NCBI GenBank assembly: GCA_903885895.1
Contig: CAISKC010000464.1
Coordinates: 1-13,896 of the forward strand
Origin: an uncultured Legionella sp.
Lineage (GTDB): Bacteria; Pseudomonadota; Gammaproteobacteria; Legionellales; Legionellaceae
Length of the DNA stretch: 13,896 nt
Direction of reading: 5' to 3'
A model generated the notes under the pieces. That model did no database searches and was not told the DNA's origin. It saw nothing but the letters and a program-made list of their open reading frames with translations. Shown in pieces: positions 1 through 6,461 of the stretch. The position numbers and the translations under genes are program-made. The first letter of the stretch is position 1, and every line of letters begins with the position of its first letter.

Positions 1-587
1 CCATCCGTCAAATTCACGGCATTACTCGCCCCCACTATCACAAAATAAGCGAATATTGGAAAGAAAACACCCAAATAAATAAAATTGGATTTGAAAAAAG
101 GGATGCTCAATTGATTATGCATGGGAATACTAGAATTATGCATCAAATAAAACAAAGCAACGATGGTAATCACTGATTGCCAAAAATACTTCCAACGTGC
201 TGGCAACCCTTTGCTATTTTTCAGAACCAATTTGCGATAATCATCGATCCAACCCACTAAGCCAAAGCTTAATGTAACCAACAATACCACCCACAAACTC
301 TTTTGATGTAAATCGCCCCATAACAAAGTGCTCACTGTAATGGCTAACAAAATCAGCACTCCGCCCATGGTGGGCGTTCCAGCCTTGGATAAATGCGTTT
401 TGGGACCATCGTCCCGAATCATTTGCCCGATTTGCAACCCTCTTAACCAGCGAATAGTGAGCGGTCCACAAAGCAATCCTACTAATAGTGCTGTCAATGC
501 AGCCAAAATAGAACGAAAAGTAATATATTGAAAAACTCGAAAAGGGTGGTAATGCATCTGTAGTAATTGTGTGATCCAATAAAGCAT
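1..587 (-). CDS. mraY: MraY, phospho-MurNAc-pentapeptide translocase (partial, 3' end beyond window)
   Basis: MraY moves phospho-MurNAc-pentapeptide from UDP onto undecaprenyl phosphate to make lipid I at the inner membrane, the first membrane step of peptidoglycan synthesis. Only the first 195 residues are inside the window; the gene runs off at base 1. The visible part is typical: an N-terminal segment like E. coli MraY (MLYWITQLL, then FQYITFRSILAALTALL), the DDGP..HLSKAGTPTMGG signature, the WIDDYRK aspartate pair on the first catalytic loop, GLPARWKYFWQS, and NAVNLTDG at the window edge. Several hydrophobic membrane segments alternate with these loops. The start is fixed by the family alignment and by an AAGGAT ribosome site that overlaps the murF stop codon, 11 bases separating the two genes. 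It is therefore very probably co-transcribed and translationally coupled with murF, as in the conserved dcw order murF-mraY. Confidence 0.97.
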   Translation of the reverse strand, partial: MLYWITQLLQMHYHPFRVFQYITFRSILAALTALLVGLLCGPLTIRWLRGLQIGQMIRDDGPKTHLSKAGTPTMGGVLILLAITVSTLLWGDLHQKSLWVVLLVTLSFGLVGWIDDYRKLVLKNSKGLPARWKYFWQSVITIVALFYLMHNSSIPMHNQLSIPFFKSNFIYLGVFFPIFAYFVIVGASNAVNLTD

Positions 588-598
588 CGTTCGTATCC

Positions 599-1927
599 TT
601 AAATAAGCTGTTGGACAATATTTTCCATCGCAGCTGATCTTGAGCCCTTGACTAAAACTGTTGTTTTAGAATCCAAGCGTCGCAATAAATCTTGCGTTAA
701 TTCCTGTTGATTGGGGTAATGTTTACCACCAGAGCCAAAAGCAAGTGCTGATTTAGCGCTCAGCTTTCCACAAGTCAACAACCAATCAATCCCTTGTTCT
801 CGCGCAGCAACGCCCACTTCCTCATGATGTCGCTCACCCCATGCGCCTAGTTCTGCCATATCCCCTAAGACCAAAATACGCATACCTTGACATTTTGCCA
901 ACACATCCACAGCAGCCAAGGTTGAACGCAAATTCGCATTATAAGAATCGTCAATAATTGTAACGTTATTCTTACCTTTGCAGAACATCATGCGCCCAGA
1001 AACACCCGTAAAAGTCTCTAAACCCGTTACGATATCCGCTAGAGAAATACCTAGTGCATAGGTACACGCTGCGGCAGCCAACGCATTGCTGACAGCATGT
1101 AGTCCCGGCACCTTCAAACGCACCAAAGCACTTTCTTTAGGTAAGTTCAATTTAAATTCAGTACAGCCATTAGCATGGACTGACGGATCACTTGCCCACA
1201 CATCAGCGGCATGTGACCGTGAAAATCGCACCACAGAATGCGCAGCGAGACTTTTATCCCAAAAATGGGCGTAGGCATCATCATCATTCACAATGGCTAT
1301 GCCACCTTGACTCAGCCCTTGATAAATTTCGCCTTTGGCTTGCGCCACACCGTCTAAACTGCCAAACCCTTCAATATGCGCTGGAGCGATATTATTAATC
1401 AAAGCAACTTGCGGCTGAATCATGGCCACCGTATAAGCAATGTCGCCTTGCTTGCTAGCCCCAAGCTCAAAGACAGCATAACGATGCTCTGATTGTAATT
1501 TCAAAATATTTAATGGCACACCAATATGATTGTTTAAATTTCCAATAGTCGCCAAAGATTGTCTGGGCAAAATATGAGCGATCATCTCTTTAACCGACGT
1601 TTTACCATTAGATCCTGTGACCGCAATCATAGGGCAAGTAAACTGCTGCCGATACCATGTTGCAATGACACCTAATGCTTGTAAGCTAGATGCAACGACC
1701 AATTGCTCCGGTGCTACCATATCTGGTAACAGTTGTTCACAAATCACAGCCGCAGCGCCTGCGCGTACAGCATCTTTTATATAATCGTGGCCATCTACTC
1801 GCTCCCCACGTAGCGCAATAAATAATTCCCCGGGTTGCACCTTTCTACTGTCGATACTCAGCCCCGACAATGCGCAGTCTCGCGTACACGGTACGTTCAA
1901 AATTTGGGCAACATCACTCAGATTCAT
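599..1927 (-). CDS. murF: MurF, UDP-MurNAc-tripeptide:D-Ala-D-Ala ligase
   Basis: This cytoplasmic ligase adds D-Ala-D-Ala to UDP-MurNAc-tripeptide using ATP, completing the peptidoglycan precursor that MraY then uses. The 442-residue protein has the usual length (E. coli about 452). It shows the three Mur-ligase domains: an N-terminal substrate domain (SIDSRKVQPGELFIALRGER), a central ATPase domain with the P-loop TGSNGKTSVKEM, GNLNNHIGVP and the FELGASKQGDIA segment, and a C-terminal domain with DDSYNAN, VLGDMAELG and VKGSRSAAMENI. After DDSYNAN the sequence is LRST rather than the commoner PxSM or VGSM, a mild variation. The ATG at 1927 matches the family N-terminus but has no clear Shine-Dalgarno sequence. 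A weak promoter (TTGCAG, 17 bases, TATTAA) can be seen about 20-60 bases upstream. A terminator lies between it and zipA, so murF probably starts its own transcript with mraY. Confidence 0.97.
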   Translation of the reverse strand: MNLSDVAQILNVPCTRDCALSGLSIDSRKVQPGELFIALRGERVDGHDYIKDAVRAGAAAVICEQLLPDMVAPEQLVVASSLQALGVIATWYRQQFTCPMIAVTGSNGKTSVKEMIAHILPRQSLATIGNLNNHIGVPLNILKLQSEHRYAVFELGASKQGDIAYTVAMIQPQVALINNIAPAHIEGFGSLDGVAQAKGEIYQGLSQGGIAIVNDDDAYAHFWDKSLAAHSVVRFSRSHAADVWASDPSVHANGCTEFKLNLPKESALVRLKVPGLHAVSNALAAAACTYALGISLADIVTGLETFTGVSGRMMFCKGKNNVTIIDDSYNANLRSTLAAVDVLAKCQGMRILVLGDMAELGAWGERHHEEVGVAAREQGIDWLLTCGKLSAKSALAFGSGGKHYPNQQELTQDLLRRLDSKTTVLVKGSRSAAMENIVQQLI

Positions 1928-2009
1928 AGAAATTCAACATTAATATGCAAATCAGTAGTTTACTGCAAAGTAATCTATAAAGGAACGTGTACACACAGAG
2001 TATGAAACA

Positions 2010-2037
2010 AAAAATTAAATTGGTCCGAACGGCCCAA
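2010..2037 (-). terminator. Rho-independent terminator after zipA
   Basis: On the minus strand a short stem (TTGG, one G/A mismatch, CC, loop GTTC, GG, CCAA) spans 2037-2020 and is followed by the T-rich run TTTAATTTTT. It starts 8 bases after the zipA stop. It should end the zipA transcript and so separates zipA from murF-mraY. Confidence 0.65.
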
Positions 2038-2045
2038 TCTACACA

Positions 2046-2846
2046 CTACACACAAACTTGCTCTTCATTCAGCATCAATCTTTGATGATAACGCGCAATG
2101 CTCTGTTCCGACAAAGGTTCACGGAAATCATCTAAAAGATAAGTATCCAAACTATCACTTAACGTTCTTGCTGTATCCAACATCATATCAAATCGCTCAG
2201 CATCAATTTCTTTCTGACCAGACACACCCATAAATAAACATAAGCCATGAACGACAAACGCACCAATGTTTTGCAAATCAAATACACCCGTTTGCGTTGC
2301 TGCGGCCAAACTACACATGACAGGCCCTTGGCAATTGGGAGATTGATGACGATGGAACAAACCTCCTTCTCCAAACCGAAATCCAGCAGATAAAACCGCC
2401 TGTAATAACTCATATCCAGCCAATTGCCGATTAGACTTGGCCAACAAAAATATCATAATGGACTCAGAGCTTGCAGTTGAGGTGGTCGTGGTGGTAGTTG
2501 CTGGTCGCACAGACGCCGTAGCTTCCACGCCTTGAGGCGACATCACAGTCTGCAGGGTAGGTTTTTGGATAGGGACATCCGATTTGACTGGTTGCTTCAT
2601 GTTAGAATTGGCAGGTTGGCGCATAGGCATTGCAATACTAGGTTTGGCCACCGAGGTCGCAGCCTGCATAGGATTCACTTTACGCACGGAAATAATATCA
2701 TCATACTGGCCAGCTGGCGCGTTGTTTCCTGACAAACTCTGCACTGTTTTTTGTACGTCTTGCTGACGGCGTGTTTGCACTGTTCGAACAATTGCAACGA
2801 CCACACCAATCAAAAGCAGTGCATTCAGCATCAAGCTCCAATTCAT
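2046..2846 (-). CDS. zipA: ZipA, FtsZ-anchoring cell-division protein
   Basis: ZipA tethers FtsZ polymers to the inner membrane at the division site. The 266-residue protein shows the full ZipA layout: an N-terminal membrane helix at about residues 4-20 (MLNALLLIGVVVAIV) followed by a basic stretch (RTVQTRRQQ), then a low-complexity linker rich in P, Q, T and S (about 25-127, including a run of six threonines). The C-terminal FtsZ-binding domain (about 128-258) carries the family landmarks LAGYELLQAVLSAGFRFGEG, FHRHQSP, GPVMCSLA, GVFDLQN and LLDDFREPLS. It is shorter than E. coli ZipA (328) because the linker is shorter. I chose the ATG at 2846 over longer readings because it has a TTGGAG site six bases upstream and begins directly with the anchor helix. 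Its neighbours are unusual: zipA is commonly found next to ligA, but here it lies beside cell-wall genes. Confidence 0.93.
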   Translation of the reverse strand: MNWSLMLNALLLIGVVVAIVRTVQTRRQQDVQKTVQSLSGNNAPAGQYDDIISVRKVNPMQAATSVAKPSIAMPMRQPANSNMKQPVKSDVPIQKPTLQTVMSPQGVEATASVRPATTTTTTSTASSESIMIFLLAKSNRQLAGYELLQAVLSAGFRFGEGGLFHRHQSPNCQGPVMCSLAAATQTGVFDLQNIGAFVVHGLCLFMGVSGQKEIDAERFDMMLDTARTLSDSLDTYLLDDFREPLSEQSIARYHQRLMLNEEQVCV

Positions 2847-2928
2847 ATGATTCTCCAAGAGTGGTATTTTTAGGATGGATAGCCCTAATATGTATATGTT
2901 GACATAAAAACTACTTTTTACCAAGATC

Positions 2929-3022
2929 AAAAAAAACGCCATACTCACGATTTCTGATGCACAAAGAAGCGATAGCCACGTGTCCATCTGGGCGTATTAG
3001 CCCTACAATCTTGAGTATGGCG
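2929..3022 (-). terminator. Large structured terminator or candidate small RNA upstream of zipA
   Basis: Read on the minus strand, bases 3022-3007 (CGCCATACTCAAGATT) pair with 2952-2937 (AATCGTGAGTATGGCG): 15 of 16 positions match. Eight Ts follow at once (2936-2929). The enclosed 54 bases form two further hairpins: GGGC/GCCC (3003-2990) and GATG..CAC/GTG-CATC (2988-2956, with a two-base bulge). Together they make a compact three-way junction. The U tract directly after the closing stem makes this work as an intrinsic terminator for the upstream desaturase transcript. The internal folding is more elaborate than a terminator needs, so a processed 3'-UTR small RNA or a zipA leader element is also possible. 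Pairing was traced by eye; no energy calculation was made. Confidence 0.6.
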
Positions 3023-3026
3023 TAAC

Positions 3027-3056
3027 ATGCTATCCCTGCTCGAGCAAGAATAGCAT
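3027..3056 (-). promoter_or_regulatory. 13-bp hairpin in the desaturase 3' untranslated region
   Basis: As minus-strand RNA, the 30 bases form a 13-bp stem without mismatch (two G-U pairs) closed by a UCGA loop. It begins 16 bases after the desaturase stop and ends four bases before the closing stem of the three-way junction. No U tract follows it, so alone it is not a terminator. It may protect the mRNA 3' end or be the first domain of a larger RNA. Confidence 0.55.
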
Positions 3057-3072
3057 TAAAAATCAGACTGCT

Positions 3073-4254
3073 TTATGCCGATAAGGGCACATATCCTTTC
3101 AATTGCATTGAAAACTGCTTCAAAGATTCTAACCCAGAATCCTCTGCTTGCTTACACCAAGCCTGCAATGAATCAATCAATTCTTTCTGTGAACTAGCGG
3201 TTTTTTCCCATACATATTGCAAAGATTGACGAAAATGGTATGCGGTACGCAATTGCTCATATCGCTCCAACAATTCTTGCAAATGAGAATGAGACTTAGG
3301 CGATAATAAAGATTCGTCGCGCTTTAATAAAACACTAGCTCGCTGCACTAATTTCTTATCTTGCTCAGAAATGACTTGCTCACGTTTCACCTGCTGTAAC
3401 ATCGGAGCTAACACATTACTATAATAATTAGCCATTACTTGGAATCGATTTCCAACCACTGCTTTCACAGTTTCCAAATCTACGTGCGATTTATCATCAA
3501 CTTGAACCATTTTTGGAGGAAGTTTCTTAACTTTGGCTAACCCGAAAAATGATAATATGCATATATACATCCAACCAATATCAAACTCCCACCACTTCAC
3601 TGAAAATTTTGCTGAAGAGGCAAAAGTGTGATGGTTATTATGCAGTTCTTCTCCACCTATCCAAAAGCCCCAAGGAGACACATTAGTAGACGTATCCGGA
3701 CATTCGAAATTTCGATATCCCCAATAATGGCCTATACCATTTACGACGCCCGCTGCCCACAAAGGAATCCATAACATTTGCAACCCAAAAATAGAAATAC
3801 CTGGCAGACCGAATAAGACTAAGTCAAGCGCGAGCATCAAAAAAATACCTTTGGCTGAATGCCGTCGATATACAGTGTTTTCTATCCAATCATCCGGCGT
3901 TCCATGAGAGTATTTCGCAACCATCTCTTTATCTTTACGCGCTTGACGATAGAGTTCTGCGCCTTCCCAAAAAACCTTTTTAATCCCAAGCACTTTGGGA
4001 CTATGCGGATCACCTTCCATATCCGTGGTAGCATGATGCTTGCGGTGAATCGCCACCCAATCTGAAGTCACCATACCCGTTGTTATCCATAGCCAAAATC
4101 GAAAAATATGGCTCATAATAGGATGCAGATCTAATGCACGATGCGTTTGATTGCGATGCAAATAGATAGTAACCGAAGCAATTGTAGCCTGGGTCAAAAG
4201 AAGTGCAGCTAAAATATAGCCCCAAAATGATAAATTCAAAACACCGTATAGCAT
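3073..4254 (-). CDS. Acyl-lipid/acyl-CoA fatty-acid desaturase with transposase-like C-terminal tail
   Basis: This is a membrane di-iron desaturase that would place a double bond in fatty acyl chains, adjusting membrane fluidity. The 393-residue protein has the three histidine boxes of the family: HRNQTH (33-38), HRKHH (70-74) and HNNHH (205-209), plus the extra histidine in NGIGHYWG (about 176). Hydrophobic segments lie around 8-30, 45-63 and 138-178. Beyond about residue 262 the protein leaves the desaturase fold. The last 130 residues (LLKRDESLL, YHFRQSLQYVW, LQAWCKQAEDSG, LKQFSMQLKGY) resemble the C-terminal part of ISL3-type transposases; from memory, similar tails occur in other gammaproteobacterial desaturases. 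The ATG at 4254 was preferred to longer readings because of its strong GGAGAGGA site and because it starts just before the first membrane helix. An extended -10 promoter lies 35 bases upstream. The substrate is not determined. Confidence 0.92.
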   Translation of the reverse strand: MLYGVLNLSFWGYILAALLLTQATIASVTIYLHRNQTHRALDLHPIMSHIFRFWLWITTGMVTSDWVAIHRKHHATTDMEGDPHSPKVLGIKKVFWEGAELYRQARKDKEMVAKYSHGTPDDWIENTVYRRHSAKGIFLMLALDLVLFGLPGISIFGLQMLWIPLWAAGVVNGIGHYWGYRNFECPDTSTNVSPWGFWIGGEELHNNHHTFASSAKFSVKWWEFDIGWMYICILSFFGLAKVKKLPPKMVQVDDKSHVDLETVKAVVGNRFQVMANYYSNVLAPMLQQVKREQVISEQDKKLVQRASVLLKRDESLLSPKSHSHLQELLERYEQLRTAYHFRQSLQYVWEKTASSQKELIDSLQAWCKQAEDSGLESLKQFSMQLKGYVPLSA

Positions 4255-4288
4255 TTGAATCCTCTCCATAGATTTTAAACCAGGCATG

Positions 4289-4297
4289 ATTATACCA
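4289..4297 (-). promoter_or_regulatory. Extended -10 promoter for the desaturase gene
   Basis: The minus strand carries TGGTATAAT, a consensus TATAAT with the TGn extension. It lies about 28 bases before the likely 5' end of the mRNA-to-ATG distance, 35 bases from the desaturase ATG. No good -35 box is visible at 16-18 bases, which fits an extended -10 promoter. Confidence 0.6.
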
Positions 4298-4391
4298 CAA
4301 ATATGCTGAAAACGCGAATTGCGTTGGCAAATATACCCTCTAGACTTCAAACTTGATTCATTGTACTGTGCTCATTTTGTCAAGAGTACGT

Positions 4392-5150
4392 ATGAAACAC
4401 ACCACCACGATACTAGCTGGAAAACTGCAGTCAATTGGACTGATTTTGGCCTCATTTTGGTTTATGGCGGATACCTGTGGGCGTGCCATATGGAAATCCA
4501 TGCGCGGCACCATTACGCGGCAATGGTGCGATACAGAATTGCAGCGCTGGTCCAAACGTATGCTTACCTTGCTACATATTCGCTGTAGCGTCATCAATCC
4601 TCATCAAGTCGTTCCTCCCAAAGGTCGTGCTACGATTCTGATGTGTAATCATGCCAGCCTTTTTGATATTCCATTGAGCCTACAAGCATTTCCACACGCT
4701 TCCGTACGCATGCTAGCCAAAAAAGAATTGTCTCGTATTCCCATTATGGGTGGTGGTATGGTTGCGGCTGAATTTCCATTCATTGATCGTACTAATCGTC
4801 GCCAAGCAATACAAAACTTGGAACAAGTCAAACAACTATTAGAATCTGGCATCATGATGTGGATCGCACCAGAAGGGACTCGTTCCGACACTGGAAAATT
4901 AGGTCCCTTTAAAAAAGGAGGCTTTATCACGGCGATACGAACCAATGCCATCATTATTCCTATGGGGATACGTGGCGCCAATCAAATTTTACCCGCTCGC
5001 TCTCGCCAATTTCATCTCCATCAACAAGCCGAATTGCACATAGGTGAACCCATCGATGCTTCAAACTTTAGCCTAGATAATAAAGATGAACTCATCAAAA
5101 TAGTGTATCAATCCATCCAAGCGCTGACAGGACAAACTTCAGACCTCTGA
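4392..5150 (+). CDS. plsC: 1-acyl-sn-glycerol-3-phosphate acyltransferase (PlsC family)
   Basis: The protein (252 residues) belongs to the PlsC family, which acylates lysophosphatidic acid to phosphatidic acid at the inner membrane. The motifs are in the right order and spacing: NHASLFD (86-92, the catalytic NHx4D), FIDRTNR (130-136, motif II), APEGTRS (159-165, substrate phosphate binding) and IIPMGI (motif IV). A hydrophobic segment at about 9-27 probably anchors the N-terminus. The ATG at 4392 is preferred to an upstream TTG (4353) because it has an AAGAG site five bases upstream and leaves a family-like N-terminus. It is divergent from the desaturase, 137 bases apart, so two lipid genes share one control region. 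The family also contains acyltransferases for other lysolipids, so the exact substrate is less certain than the family. Confidence 0.9.
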   Translation: MKHTTTILAGKLQSIGLILASFWFMADTCGRAIWKSMRGTITRQWCDTELQRWSKRMLTLLHIRCSVINPHQVVPPKGRATILMCNHASLFDIPLSLQAFPHASVRMLAKKELSRIPIMGGGMVAAEFPFIDRTNRRQAIQNLEQVKQLLESGIMMWIAPEGTRSDTGKLGPFKKGGFITAIRTNAIIIPMGIRGANQILPARSRQFHLHQQAELHIGEPIDASNFSLDNKDELIKIVYQSIQALTGQTSDL

Positions 5151-5163
5151 CATCAAACAATGG

Positions 5164-5646
5164 TTACGTCTTACCATTTTTCTGCAAAACCTGCACTACG
5201 ACCGGTGGTACAAACATAGCAATGTTCCCACCTAACGTCGAAATTTCGCGGACTAACGTGGAAGAAATAAATCGGGACTCTTCGGATGGCGTGAGAAAAA
5301 TCGTTTCAATATCAGCCATCAATTTACGATTCATCCCAGCTAATTGGCATTCATATTCAAAATCTGCCACAGCACGCACCCCTCGTAAAATGACCTTCGC
5401 ACCTTGTTGCTGAGCAAAATCCACTAATAATTGTTCAAAGTGCATCACCTTGACCCCAGGCAAATGACTGACTGCTTCCTGGGCACAGTACACACGCTCT
5501 TCCAACGAAAAAAATGGATGTTTGGGATTACTTTTTGCCACGGCTACGATGATCTGCGGGAAAATCTTGTTAGCACGCGCAATAATATCAACATGTCCAT
5601 TGGTAATCGGATCAAACGTGCCAGGATAAATGACGGGATTATTCAT
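5164..5646 (-). CDS. coaD: CoaD, pantetheine-phosphate adenylyltransferase
   Basis: CoaD transfers AMP from ATP to 4'-phosphopantetheine, giving dephospho-CoA, the penultimate step of coenzyme A synthesis, in the cytoplasm. The 160-residue length is typical. Signature segments are YPGTFDPITNGH (residues 7-18; nucleotidyltransferase T/HxGH motif), NPKHPFFSLEERV, ILRGVRAVADFEYE (substrate and ATP contacts), MNRKL and the late FISSTLVREI. The ATG at 5646 matches the family start, yet no convincing ribosome-binding site precedes it (AAAACCAATACACT). The frame stays open for another 56 codons upstream, but that stretch has no CoaD similarity. It faces plsC tail to tail with 13 bases between the stops. 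Confidence 0.95.
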   Translation of the reverse strand: MNNPVIYPGTFDPITNGHVDIIARANKIFPQIIVAVAKSNPKHPFFSLEERVYCAQEAVSHLPGVKVMHFEQLLVDFAQQQGAKVILRGVRAVADFEYECQLAGMNRKLMADIETIFLTPSEESRFISSTLVREISTLGGNIAMFVPPVVVQVLQKNGKT

Positions 5647-5704
5647 AGTGTATTGGTTTTTAGCCAGAGTCCTGCTATTGTTGCATAAAAAGAACCTATT
5701 CACC

Positions 5705-5732
5705 ACCATACTTGATGCTCGCGAGAGGTCAA
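5705..5732 (-). promoter_or_regulatory. Candidate sigma-70 promoter for coaD
   Basis: The minus strand has TTGACC (5732-5727), a 16-base spacer and TATGGT (5710-5705). These match the consensus at 5 of 6 and 4 of 6 positions. Transcription would start near 5698, about 50 bases before the coaD ATG. Confidence 0.4.
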
Positions 5733-5812
5733 GTTTTCGTTCAAGATACGCCAAATAGGGCCGTTCTTTAATACGGAGTGAGTAGTGACAAAACGACAGG
5801 AATAACCATCTC

Positions 5813-6358
5813 ATGCACTACCGTTTATGGATAATTTGCTGCATCACGCTTCTAAGTGGCTGTGCCACCTTAAAGCCTACGCCTTCACCCATGTCTAACC
5901 CCGCTGCCTTTACTGTCTCAGGAGCTATCGCCGCAAAAAACCAGCAACATGCTATAACAGCTCATTTTTATTGGCAACATCAAAGCCCCCAAGATTACCA
6001 CATTATCATTTACGGGCCCTTGGGCAGTGATACTTTAGACATTACACAGCATCAAAATACGGTCACATATCGAGAAGGACACAAAATCATCCATGCACAG
6101 GATGCCGAGGCACTACTCGCCAAAGAAACAGGGATTCGTTTACCTGTTAACCATTTGGCACATTGGATCAAAGGCAACCCAGCACCAGGACCTATTACCA
6201 GCCTAACTCGTTCCAAAAACCATGATATGATGATACTAAAACAGGCCGGTTATCTCCTAGAATATAGTCAATATCAAGATCACCGCCCATACAAAATTTT
6301 CCTGACAGGGCATGAGCTAACCGTGAAAATTATTATTAAAAAATGGGCCAATAAGTAG
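5813..6358 (+). CDS. lolB: LolB, outer-membrane lipoprotein receptor
   Basis: LolB receives lipoproteins from the periplasmic carrier LolA and inserts them in the outer membrane. The 181-residue precursor starts with a short signal peptide and the lipobox LLSGC, making Cys17 the lipidated N-terminus. The mature part follows LolB: FTVSGAIAAK, TAHFYWQHQSPQDYHI (E. coli RFFWQQTGQDRYRL), YGPLGSDTLDIT, DAEALLAKETGIRLPVNHLAHWIKG and a basic C-terminal strand ending KKWANK, close to E. coli KMDNWIVK. An AGGA site lies 12 bases before the ATG. The usual neighbour ispE does not follow; the stop codon TAG is instead formed by the first three bases of an inverted-repeat element. Similarity continues to the end, so the coding part appears complete. 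Confidence 0.9.
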   Translation: MHYRLWIICCITLLSGCATLKPTPSPMSNPAAFTVSGAIAAKNQQHAITAHFYWQHQSPQDYHIIIYGPLGSDTLDITQHQNTVTYREGHKIIHAQDAEALLAKETGIRLPVNHLAHWIKGNPAPGPITSLTRSKNHDMMILKQAGYLLEYSQYQDHRPYKIFLTGHELTVKIIIKKWANK

Positions 6359-6429
6359 GCAACCTCCCTAAAGTTATTTCCGGGCTGCAAAAGTGATAAA
6401 TTGACTAAAAACTTTAGGGACGTTGCCTA
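6356..6429. mobile_element. 74-bp inverted-repeat element, MITE-like, between lolB and the porin gene
   Basis: Bases 6356-6375 and 6410-6429 are inverted repeats identical at 19 of 20 positions (ends TAGGCAAC and GTTGCCTA) around a 34-base centre. The element starts and ends with TA, as expected for a non-autonomous relative of IS630/mariner elements, which duplicate a TA target. It encodes no protein. As RNA it would form a long hairpin, but no U tract follows it on the plus strand, so it is not a standard terminator. The TTGACT at 6401 could serve as a -35 box for the porin gene. Whether it is mobile or a repeated palindrome cannot be decided from one copy. Confidence 0.5.
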
Positions 6430-6461
6430 GGCTCTATTGAAAAGATAGAAAGGATGCGCAC

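Noticed and set aside
241..618. Minus-strand open frame of 125 codons
   Set aside because: It overlaps mraY in another frame; the mraY frame has clear family motifs, whereas this one has no recognisable features.
2899..2927. Plus-strand TTGACA, 17 bases, CAAGAT, like a promoter
   Set aside because: The -10 matches only 3 of 6 positions, and no plus-strand gene lies downstream within zipA's leader or the desaturase.
2847..2987. N-terminal extension of zipA to 313 residues
   Set aside because: The upstream part runs through the structured RNA region and has no ZipA similarity; the ATG at 2846 has a good ribosome site and starts with the anchor helix.
6356..6440. The inverted repeat as a normal Rho-independent terminator of lolB
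   Set aside because: The stem is long and has a 34-base loop, and GGCTCTATTG rather than a T run follows, so intrinsic termination is not supported.
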